Source: Gammaproteobacteria bacterium (GTDB lineage: Bacteria; Pseudomonadota; Gammaproteobacteria; Steroidobacterales; Steroidobacteraceae). Taken from it: a stretch of DNA of 12,963 nucleotides. The stretch spans positions 1-12,963 of the forward strand of contig JASHVF010000223.1 of NCBI GenBank assembly GCA_030039615.1, given 5' to 3'. Position numbers and translations under genes: made by a program. Of this stretch, positions 7,153 through 12,963 are shown in pieces. The notes below the pieces were generated by a model. The model made no database searches, was not told the DNA's origin, and was given only the letters and a program-made list of their open reading frames with translations. Position 1 is the stretch's first letter. Each line of letters begins with the position of its first letter.

Positions 7153-8730
7153 TCAGCCCTCGAGCAGGTCCTGCAGCAACCGCAGGAGCTCCTCGGCATT
7201 GACGGGCTTGCTCAGGATCCGCAGGTTCGGGTCGGAGTGCATTTCCCTGATTGCCCCGGAGGTGTCGCCGGTCAGCAGGACCACCTTGAGCAGCGGACCC
7301 AGCCGTGCGCGCAGCGCCGCGATCACCTCGGTCCCGAGCTCGCCGTTGCCGAGGTGATAATCCGTCACCAGCAGTCGCGGCGTGCGCTGTGCCACCGTGC
7401 TCTGCGCCTCGGCAAGCGAGGCGACTGCAGTCACGCGATACCCCTCGACCCGCAGCAGCATACTGGTAGCGTGGCGTACGCTGGCATCGTCCTCGACGAG
7501 CAGTACCTCTGCCCCGGCCGGCCTGGCTGCGGCGGCCGCGACGGCGCCTTCGCCAGGCGCCAGATCACCCGTCGCGGCGTGCGCCAGCGGCAGCAGCAGG
7601 GCGAAGGTCGAGCCCTGACCGACCTCCGACACTGCCTCGAGCTGCGCGTTGAGCAGCTTCACCAGGCGCTGCACGATACTCAGCCCGAGTCCGTAGCCGT
7701 CGCGGATACTGTTTGCCGGCACGCCGACCTGGTAGAACTCGTCGTAGATATAGGCAAGCTGCGCGGCCGGAATCCCGACACCGGTATCGGCCACCTCGAT
7801 GCGCAGCCGATCGCCTGCGCGGCGTGAACGCACCGTGACCTGACCCTTACGCGTGTACTTGACGGCATTCGAGACCAGGTTTTTCAGGATCTGCTCGGCC
7901 ATGGCCGGATCGCTGTGGACGGCTTCCTGCGAGGCTTCGACCCTGAGGTCCAGCCCCTTGGCGGCCGCGAGCGGGCCAAAGTCCCGGCGGATCGCGTCGA
8001 GCAACCCGGCGATCCTGAAATCGCGCGGCTCGGGCTTGACCGCGCCCGATTCCAGTTTGCTGATATCGAGCAGCGCGTTGAGGAGCCGCGACATCGTGCC
8101 GACGGCGTGCTCCTGCTGCGCAAGCACCTCGGCCGCATCGGTGCCGACCACCATGCGCCGCAGGGCGCCGTTGAGCAATGCCAGGGTCTGCAGCGGCTGT
8201 CGCAGGTCGTGACTGGCGGTGGCGAGGAAGCGGCTCTTGGCCTGATTGGCCCGGTCGGCGCTCTGGCGTGACTCGTCGGCGACCTCCCGCAGACGGTCGG
8301 CGGCCGCGCGCGCCTGCTCGGCGCTCTCGCGCGCGGCGGTCAACTCCGCCTCCACGCGCTTGCGTTCGCTGACGTCGCGGATCGCCGCGGCCACCAGCGG
8401 CCGGTCGGCCCCCTCGACCGGGCTCAGACTGATCTCCACCGGAAACTCGCTGCCGTCGCTGCGCTGGGCGAACAGCGGCAGCCCGACGCCCATGGGCCGC
8501 AGCCGCGGGGCCACGAAGTAGCCCTGACGGTCCGCGACGTGGCGGCGGCGAAAGCGCTCGGGCAGCAAGCGCTCCACGGCCTGTCCGACGAGCTGCTCGT
8601 GGCCGTAGCCGAAGAGGGCCGACGCCTGCCGGTTGGCAAAGCACACGACGCCGGCCGCGTCGATGATGACCAGTGCGTCGGGCGCGGCGTCCAGTGCACT
8701 GCGCGCAAGCTCCCCCGGGAGTGTCTGCAT
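7153..8730 (-). CDS. PAS-containing hybrid histidine kinase with C-terminal receiver
   Basis: 525 residues and no membrane helix, so probably cytosolic. The order is: PAS domain (about 8-125; DALVIIDAAGVVCFANRQA, with closing VAAAIRDVSERKRVEAEL); coiled coil (about 126-165); HisKA with ASHDLRQPLQTLALL (phospho-His174); HATPase_c with N-box NLVSNAVKY (284-292), G1 DTGVGIP (315-321) and G2 GYGLGL (345-350); an Ala/Pro-rich linker; and a receiver (about 407-525) with phospho-Asp457 in LLVTDYHLGNGELG and Lys508. No Hpt domain is fused, so the receiver may be a phosphate sink or feed an external Hpt. A stop codon lies in frame 45 nt upstream with no other ATG between, which supports this start despite a weak ribosome site. 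It converges on the FixJ-like gene and lies 108 bp downstream of usp. Confidence 0.9.
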   Translation of the reverse strand: MQTLPGELARSALDAAPDALVIIDAAGVVCFANRQASALFGYGHEQLVGQAVERLLPERFRRRHVADRQGYFVAPRLRPMGVGLPLFAQRSDGSEFPVEISLSPVEGADRPLVAAAIRDVSERKRVEAELTAARESAEQARAAADRLREVADESRQSADRANQAKSRFLATASHDLRQPLQTLALLNGALRRMVVGTDAAEVLAQQEHAVGTMSRLLNALLDISKLESGAVKPEPRDFRIAGLLDAIRRDFGPLAAAKGLDLRVEASQEAVHSDPAMAEQILKNLVSNAVKYTRKGQVTVRSRRAGDRLRIEVADTGVGIPAAQLAYIYDEFYQVGVPANSIRDGYGLGLSIVQRLVKLLNAQLEAVSEVGQGSTFALLLPLAHAATGDLAPGEGAVAAAAARPAGAEVLLVEDDASVRHATSMLLRVEGYRVTAVASLAEAQSTVAQRTPRLLVTDYHLGNGELGTEVIAALRARLGPLLKVVLLTGDTSGAIREMHSDPNLRILSKPVNAEELLRLLQDLLEG

Positions 8731-8761
8731 GAGAAACGGTGGCCAGCTCTCGGACTTCTCT

Positions 8762-8795
8762 CCGCCAGGTCAGGCGGTTAACGGCTAGCATAGCC
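8762..8795. promoter_or_regulatory. Leader dyads before the hybrid kinase gene
   Basis: In the 108-bp gap between usp and the kinase there are two inverted repeats: CCGCC-AGGTCA-GGCGG (8762-8777) and GGCTA-GCA-TAGCC (8783-8795). They are followed (8796-8813) by an AT-rich stretch rare in this DNA. On the minus strand TATGCT (8792-8787) could be a -10 box, but no good -35 is found. The gap may hold a promoter or an operator; read-through from usp is equally possible. Confidence 0.3.
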
Positions 8796-8838
8796 AAACA
8801 GAAGTGTAAAAATCTCCCTCGACGGCTCCGGGGCACAC

Positions 8839-9786
8839 CTAGCCGAGCGGCTCGACCGCCCGCACCCGGGGACCCCGGGATGCGCGCGCAACGGGGCTCT
8901 TGAACCCCGGCGGCTTCACGATCAGCAGGTCACAGGTCAGGCAGTCGAGCAGCCGCTCTGCGGTATTACCGATCAGGGCGCGCTTCAGGCCCGAGCGGGA
9001 TATGGCTCCTGCGACCACGATATCGGCGCCGAGACGCCGCGCCGTGTCGCGCACGGCGGACGTCGGATCGTCCGGCACGACGTGCTGCCGGGCGCCGGCT
9101 GCACCGGCCGACTTCAGCGTGTCCTCGAGCAGTCTGCGGGCGCTCGCAGCCAGCACACCCTGGGCGCGCAGCGCGTTTCCTGCGGCCGGCGCATACGCAT
9201 GCACGGCGTGCAGCTTGCCGCGCAGCGCGCGCGCAAGATCTCTGCCGGCGGCGGCGATCTCCGCATCGAGCCTCGCAGGCTTGGCGAAGGCGTGTCCGGG
9301 ATCGAGCGCCATCAGCACGACCGGATGGTGATAAGGACGCGCGCGTTTCACCAGCAGCACCGGCACGGGACTCAGGCGCAGCAACTCCCAGTCCGCAAGG
9401 CGCAGCAGCCCGGGAGCGATCCGCCGGCCGGCGTGGCACTCGGCGACGATCAGGTCGGCGCGGATGTCGAGCGCGCGCCGCACGATCGCCTCGTAGGCCG
9501 GGTAATCGCATTCCGCCGCCGCACTCACCCGGGCGGCGTGCAGCCGGGCTCGCGCGGCGATCCGCTCGAGGCGCTGCAGATACTCTGCGCGCTCGTCGCA
9601 TTCGATGCTCCGGGTGCGCTCGGCTGTCATCCCGAGCATGTCGAGGTAGTAGGGGGAATCGATGGCGTGGAACACCTCGAGCTCAGCATCGAGGGCGCGC
9701 GCGAGCTGTACCGCTTTGTTCACGGCGGGCAGGGTGCGCGCTCCGGGATCCTTCACCGCCACCAGAATTCGACCAATCGCAGCCAT
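8839..9786 (-). CDS. Tandem-domain universal stress protein (UspE-like)
   Basis: 315 residues made of two Usp folds. The first runs from about 1-148 (IGRILVAVKDPGARTLPAVNKAVQLAR, ending SPVPVLLVKRA) and the second from about 154-295 (PVVLMALDPGHAF, ending LTCDLLIVKPPGF). The second carries the UspE signature GAISRSGLKRALIGNTAERLLD (260-281). The extended Lys/Arg-rich tail after 295 is not conserved in character. Usp proteins accumulate under starvation, oxygen limitation or growth arrest; a biochemical activity cannot be assigned here. GGAG at 9794-9797 (minus) lies 7 nt before the ATG. Its upstream region has the densest cluster of dyads in the window, which suggests tight control. Confidence 0.9.
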   Translation of the reverse strand: MAAIGRILVAVKDPGARTLPAVNKAVQLARALDAELEVFHAIDSPYYLDMLGMTAERTRSIECDERAEYLQRLERIAARARLHAARVSAAAECDYPAYEAIVRRALDIRADLIVAECHAGRRIAPGLLRLADWELLRLSPVPVLLVKRARPYHHPVVLMALDPGHAFAKPARLDAEIAAAGRDLARALRGKLHAVHAYAPAAGNALRAQGVLAASARRLLEDTLKSAGAAGARQHVVPDDPTSAVRDTARRLGADIVVAGAISRSGLKRALIGNTAERLLDCLTCDLLIVKPPGFKSPVARASRGPRVRAVEPLG

Positions 9787-9803
9787 TCAGCATCTCCGCG
9801 CAA

Positions 9804-9819
9804 GGCACCCCAAGGTGCC
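9804..9819. repeat. Perfect hairpin in the usp leader
   Basis: GGCACC (9804-9809) and GGTGCC (9814-9819) form a 6-bp perfect stem with loop CCAA. It ends 7 bp upstream of the usp ribosome site, so it would be part of the usp mRNA leader if transcription starts at the elements further upstream. It could influence mRNA stability or translation, or be a protein site. Confidence 0.45.
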
Positions 9820-9846
9820 GCATTCTGACGCCCCTGCCATGTGCCC

Positions 9847-9878
9847 GAATACCTACGAGGTAAGGACTTACACCTATG
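9847..9878 (-). promoter_or_regulatory. Composite operator-like element upstream of usp
   Basis: Two overlapping perfect dyads are visible: TACCT-ACG-AGGTA (9850-9862) and GTAAG-GA-CTTAC (9860-9871). ACCTA occurs at 9851 and 9872, 21 bp apart, and again at 9924, 52 bp further, which places all three close to the same helical face. On the minus strand (usp direction) 9878-9867 reads CATAGGTGTAAG and 9856-9849 reads GTAGGTAT. The element lies about 60-90 bp before the usp start, a normal activator position. Binding by the FixJ-like regulator is inference. Confidence 0.5.
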
Positions 9879-10213
9879 CCCGCGTGCGCCGGCCGGCACG
9901 GCGGCGGCCGCGTCCGCAGGAATACCTAGAGCGCGCGGAACATTGCGCATTTCCACGCGCCGCTCACTCCGTCATCGTCGGCCCTCGCAACGGCAGCGAG
10001 GCGCACTTCATGAGCAGACCCGCGACACTGTGGTACACGAGCTGTAGCGGCAAGCCCCGCTGGCCACCGCACCTCACCGCGCGGGTCGACCGTGATCTTG
10101 CCACGCTCTGCAGCCTGCATTGGCTCAGATCGCGGTGGGGCGCACGCGGCGGTGCTGCGCTGCCTCTCGGCGCCGCGATCCCCGCGGCTGCTGAGCCATT
10201 GCCCAGCCGCTGA

Positions 10214-11782
10214 ATGTCGACGGCGAGTCGCACGCTCGGGTGGGCGCTGGGCTTACTTTGCGCCGCCGCCAGCCCCGGACGAGCCGCCGGCCCCGAGCCA
10301 CTCCTCTGGAGTCAGGCGGGCAAGGCGACCCCCGAAGCCCGTTCGCTGGTCGAGACGCTCGAGTCTGCCTCCGCTTACGGATTATCGCCCGCCGCTTACG
10401 ACGCCGCTGGCCTCGCAAGTGAGCTCGGGGCTCTTTCAGCGGGTCAGTCGACGACGCCCGCCGACTGGTCGGCCTTCGATCGCCGTCTCACGGCGGCGGC
10501 CCTCGAGCTGATACGGCAGTTGCATTACGGACGTATCGATCCGCGCGCCGCGGGCTTCGACCTGCCGCCACGCACGGAGAGTTTCGACGCGGCGGCAGTG
10601 CTCGGGCGGCTCGCTTCGCAGCCCGACACGAGCGCGGTACTGGCCGCGGTCGAGCCCGATTACCTGCATTACCGCCTGCTGCGTCAGGCGCTGGCGCGCT
10701 ACCGGTCACTGGCGGCGGCGGCGCCGCCGCCGGTGCTGCCGGCCCTGCCCCACAGGTCGGTCAAGCCCGGGGAGCCCTATGAGGGGAGCGCACAGCTGCG
10801 GCGCCGGCTCGTGGCCGAGGGCGATATGCCGCCGCCTGCCGCGCAGCGCGAGGACGGGTTGCTCGATGAGGAGCTGGTGGCGGGCCTTAAGCGCTTTCAG
10901 TATCTGCACGGGCTCGCCGAGGATGGCGCGCTCGGCGCGAGCACGCTCGCGGCTCTGCGGGTTCCCTTCGCGCAGCGTGTCAGACAGATCGAGCTGACGC
11001 TCGAGCGCTGGCGGTGGGTGCCGGCGCTGCGGCCCCCTACCCTGATCGTCAACATCCCGCAGTTCCGGCTATTCCTCATTCGCAGTGGAGTCGATAACGA
11101 GGCCGACATGCTGCGCATGAACGTGATCGTCGGGCGCCAATACCCGCAGCTCCATACCCCGGTCTTCACCGCCGACATGACCGCGGTACTGTTCCGCCCG
11201 TACTGGGACGTTCCGCCGAGCATTGTGCGGCACGAGCTGCTGGCCGAGTTGCGCCGCGATCCCCGCTACCTCGAGACACACAACATGGAGCTCGTCGCGG
11301 CCGGCGCTGCCGACTCGTCCGCCGCGCTCGCCGCGACCCCCGGGAACCTTGCGGCGCTCGAGGCCGGGCAGCTGCGCCTGCGCCAGCGGCCGGGGCCCGA
11401 CAATGCCCTGGGGCTGATCAAGTTCGTGCTGCCGAACCGCTACGACGTCTATCTGCATTCGACGCCGGCGCAGCAACTGTTCGCCGAGCCGAGACGCGCC
11501 TTCAGCCACGGGTGCATCCGGGTCAGCAATCCGGTGGCGCTCGCCGCCGCGGTCATGAGCGGGAGCGCGGGTGACTGGACGCCTGAGAAGATTCGCGCGG
11601 CGATGAACGGCGCTGCCAGCTTCCACGTGAAGCTGGCGCAACCGGTACACGTGTTGATCCTCTACGGGACCGCCGTCGCGACCGAGGACGGGGCGGTGCA
11701 CTTCTTCGAGGACATCTACGGGCAGGACCGCCGCCTCGAGGCGCTGCTCGCACTCGCGCCGGCGCACACAGCATCCCAGTGA
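10214..11782 (+). CDS. L,D-transpeptidase (YcbB/LdtD type, periplasmic)
   Basis: 522 residues. A signal peptide (TLGWALGLLCAAASPGRAAG, about 7-26) directs it to the periplasm. Then come the LdtD scaffold region (about 30-170, LWSQAGKATPEARSLVETL), a PG_binding_1 domain (about 215-250, LVAGLKRFQYLHGLAEDGAL) and the YkuD catalytic domain (about 275-485). The catalytic motif is HSTP (His415) followed by SHGCIRVSNP with nucleophile Cys434, His432 and Arg436, all intact. Such enzymes make 3-3 cross-links between meso-diaminopimelate residues and can attach or replace stem peptides under envelope stress. The start is the first ATG, placed by the signal peptide; the ribosome site is poor. The gene 21 bp downstream is likely co-transcribed. 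Confidence 0.92.
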   Translation: MSTASRTLGWALGLLCAAASPGRAAGPEPLLWSQAGKATPEARSLVETLESASAYGLSPAAYDAAGLASELGALSAGQSTTPADWSAFDRRLTAAALELIRQLHYGRIDPRAAGFDLPPRTESFDAAAVLGRLASQPDTSAVLAAVEPDYLHYRLLRQALARYRSLAAAAPPPVLPALPHRSVKPGEPYEGSAQLRRRLVAEGDMPPPAAQREDGLLDEELVAGLKRFQYLHGLAEDGALGASTLAALRVPFAQRVRQIELTLERWRWVPALRPPTLIVNIPQFRLFLIRSGVDNEADMLRMNVIVGRQYPQLHTPVFTADMTAVLFRPYWDVPPSIVRHELLAELRRDPRYLETHNMELVAAGAADSSAALAATPGNLAALEAGQLRLRQRPGPDNALGLIKFVLPNRYDVYLHSTPAQQLFAEPRRAFSHGCIRVSNPVALAAAVMSGSAGDWTPEKIRAAMNGAASFHVKLAQPVHVLILYGTAVATEDGAVHFFEDIYGQDRRLEALLALAPAHTASQ

Positions 11783-11792
11783 TACCTTAGAC

Positions 11793-11796
11793 GGAG
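11793..11796 (+). promoter_or_regulatory. Shine-Dalgarno site that sets the GTG start of the Pta-family gene
   Basis: GGAG lies 7 nt before GTG 11804. No ATG lies nearby in this frame, so GTG is taken as the initiator. Confidence 0.7.
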
Positions 11797-11803
11797 CAAC
11801 TGC

Positions 11804-12781
11804 GTGAAAAAGCCCTCCAAGCCTGTGCCAAGCCGCTCGCCCCGCACGCCGGCCGCCGCGCGCCACGCTGCCGGCCGGTACTTCGAGAAGTTGCGGCGCC
11901 GGACGCGCCGGCTCGAGCCGCTGCGGACTGCGGTCGTGCACCCGGTCGATGCCGTGTCCCTGAGTGGCGCGCTGGCGGCCTCGAGGGCCGGGCTCATCGT
12001 TCCGGTGCTCATCGGGCCCGAGGCAAAGCTCCGCTCGGCGGCGCACGCCGCGGGCTTGAGCCTCGAGGGCTGCGAATGCATCTGGACCGAGCACAGCCAT
12101 GCGGCGGCGGCGGCCGCCGCCGCGCTGGCGGCTGAGCACGAGGTGGGGGCGCTCATGAAGGGCAGCCTGCACACGGACGAGTTCATGGGCGCGATTGTGG
12201 CGGAGCCGAGGCTACGCACCGCGCGCCGCATGAGCCATGTGTTCGTCATCGACACACCGGCCTACCCCAGGCCCCTGTTGGTGAGCGACGCCGCCATCAA
12301 TATCTACCCGGATGTCGAGGAGAAGGCCGACATCGTCCGCAATGCGATCGACCTGGCGCATGCCCTTGGAATCAACACGCCACGGGTTGCGATCCTTTCC
12401 GCGGTCGAGACCGTGTCACCGAAGATCCGCTCGACGCTCGACGCGGCGGTACTGTGCAAGATGGCCGAGCGCGGCCAGATCAGCGGCGGCCTTCTCGACG
12501 GCCCCTTGGCCTTCGATAACGCGGTATCGCGGCAGGCCGCGAGCACCAAGGGGATCCGCTCGCCGGTCGCCGGCCGGGCCGATGTCTTCATCGTGCCGGA
12601 CCTGGAGGCGGGCAACATGCTCGCCAAGCAGCTCGAGTACCTCGCGGGCGCCGAGATCGCCGGCATCGTGCTCGGCGCGCGGGTGCCGGTGATTCTCACC
12701 AGCCGCGCGGATGAGACTCACTCGCGCCTCGCCTCGTGCGTGATCGCGAGGCTCCTGGCAAGCCTGACGACTCCCGGCTGA
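11804..12781 (+). CDS. Phosphate acetyl/butyryltransferase family protein
   Basis: 325 residues, GTG start. It belongs to the PTA_PTB family and lacks the MaoC-like hydratase domain of the longer bifunctional relatives. Visible family segments are DAVSLSGALAASRAGLIVPVLIG (49-71, quoted by position), ALMKGSLHTDEFM (116-128), MSHVFVID (143-150), SDAAINIYPD (161-170), ISGGLLDGPLAFDNAVS (226-242), ADVFIVPDLEAGNMLAKQL (259-277) and GARVPVILTSRADE. It would interconvert acyl-CoA plus phosphate with acyl-phosphate plus CoA; acetyl versus butyryl preference cannot be read. The basic, Pro/Ser/Arg-rich first 25 residues and a poly-Ala run (100-107) are extra. No acetate or butyrate kinase is in the window, though one may lie beyond it. 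It follows the transpeptidase gene by 21 bp. Confidence 0.87.
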   Translation: MKKPSKPVPSRSPRTPAAARHAAGRYFEKLRRRTRRLEPLRTAVVHPVDAVSLSGALAASRAGLIVPVLIGPEAKLRSAAHAAGLSLEGCECIWTEHSHAAAAAAAALAAEHEVGALMKGSLHTDEFMGAIVAEPRLRTARRMSHVFVIDTPAYPRPLLVSDAAINIYPDVEEKADIVRNAIDLAHALGINTPRVAILSAVETVSPKIRSTLDAAVLCKMAERGQISGGLLDGPLAFDNAVSRQAASTKGIRSPVAGRADVFIVPDLEAGNMLAKQLEYLAGAEIAGIVLGARVPVILTSRADETHSRLASCVIARLLASLTTPG

Positions 12782-12782
12782 G

Positions 12783-12807
12783 GGGCGCGAGCGCGCGTGG
12801 CGCGCCC
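12783..12807 (+). terminator. GC-rich hairpin after the Pta-family gene
   Basis: GGGCGCG (12783-12789) pairs with CGCGCCC (12801-12807) around an 11-nt loop, one base past the stop codon. No T-run follows, so it may be a Rho-dependent or 3'-stabilising structure rather than an intrinsic terminator. Confidence 0.3.
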
Positions 12808-12889
12808 ATACGCAGTACTGCGAATGGAGAACCCCTTCCCCGCGGCCTAGCATCGCTACCGTGGTTAGAGGGTATAAAAGGAGAGAGTC

Positions 12890-12963
12890 ATGAGCATCAT
12901 TCGTTGGGAACCCTTCAGTGGGATGGATGACATGCTCAGTCGTTTCCCTGCCTGGTTCGGCGC
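12890..12963 (+). CDS. Hsp20 small heat-shock protein, 5' part only
   Basis: Twenty-four codons are present before the window ends: MSIIRWEPFSGMDDMLSRFP followed by AWFG. The MxIIRWEPFxxxDDM opening is the N-terminal pattern of bacterial Hsp20/IbpA-like chaperones, ATP-independent holdases with an alpha-crystallin domain that would lie beyond the edge. AGGAG at 12879-12883, 6 nt before the ATG, supports the start. It lies 108 bp after the Pta-family gene. The TATAAA at 12873-12878 is too close to the start codon to be a normal -10 box. No sigma-32-like promoter is recognisable in the gap. Confidence 0.82.
   Translation, partial: MSIIRWEPFSGMDDMLSRFPAWFG

Larger units (their letters stand above)
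9787..10213. promoter_or_regulatory. 427-bp non-coding divergent region between usp and the L,D-transpeptidase gene
   Basis: The half near usp (9787-9930) carries the hairpin at 9804-9819 and phased ACCTA elements, and is likely the usp control region. From about 9935 to 10213 I see no convincing gene, tRNA or obvious repeat. Open frames here have Arg/Pro-rich, shadow-like translations. One of them ends in TGA immediately before the ATG at 10214, which is probably coincidence. The transpeptidase promoter should be here, but I could not locate it. Confidence 0.55.

Noticed and set aside
9662..10213. 183-codon frame ending next to the transpeptidase start
   Set aside because: Its first third is antisense to usp, and the rest is Arg/Pro-rich without domain-like pattern.
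12100..12128. GCG/GCC repeat as a simple-sequence repeat or CRISPR-like array
   Set aside because: It encodes a poly-alanine run inside the Pta-family protein; there is no spacer-repeat structure.
12870..12880. TATAAA before hsp20 as a -10 promoter box
   Set aside because: Transcription would start inside the Shine-Dalgarno site, and no -35 partner is seen; it is more likely just an AT-rich ribosome-site context.
1..12963. FNR/FixK boxes (TTGAT-N4-ATCAA) expected near oxygen-response genes
   Set aside because: I looked in every intergenic gap and found none, so direct FNR-type control is not supported.

Overview
The window is GC-rich, densely coding chromosomal DNA with strong Shine-Dalgarno sites before several genes. 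An outer-membrane NodT-type lipoprotein, a FixL/FixJ-type two-component pair, an LdtD-type L,D-transpeptidase and a UspE-type tandem stress protein point to a Gram-negative proteobacterium. Gamma or beta is my best guess; the sequence alone does not fix the genus. I found no rRNA, tRNA, CRISPR array, insertion sequence or phage gene.

Layout: (1) 1-163, minus: the first 54 codons of a 2Fe-2S subunit of a molybdenum hydroxylase. (2) 164-346: a divergent promoter region. (3) 347-1069: an NADPH-type acetoacetyl-CoA reductase (phaB). (4) 1215-5625: a compact four-gene operon for a tripartite ABC exporter (permease, ATPase, HlyD-type adaptor, NodT-type outer-membrane channel). (5) 5703-7131: a FixL-like kinase lacking any sensor domain and its FixJ-like regulator. 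(6) Converging on these, minus strand: a PAS hybrid histidine kinase (8730-7153) and, upstream of it, a tandem universal stress protein (9786-8839). (7) 9787-10213: a 427-bp non-coding region rich in dyads. (8) 10214-12781: an L,D-transpeptidase followed 21 bp later by a phosphate acetyl/butyryltransferase. (9) 12890 onward: the start of an Hsp20 small heat-shock protein, cut by the window edge.

How the genes may work together (inference): the set reads as an energy-, redox- or oxygen-limitation module. PhaB stores reducing power as hydroxybutyryl-CoA/PHB, the Pta-family enzyme moves acyl-CoA to acyl-phosphate, Usp and Hsp20 are dormancy or stress proteins, the L,D-transpeptidase remodels the wall, and an exporter of unknown substrate crosses the envelope. 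Two kinases and one FixJ-like regulator sit in the middle. The most interesting non-coding signal is a short element, CATAGGT, found upstream of phaB, the exporter operon and the usp gene, each time reading toward the gene. Related FixJ-like octamers lie before the kinase gene and, helically phased, before usp. I propose these as candidate sites of the local FixJ-like regulator; this is untested.
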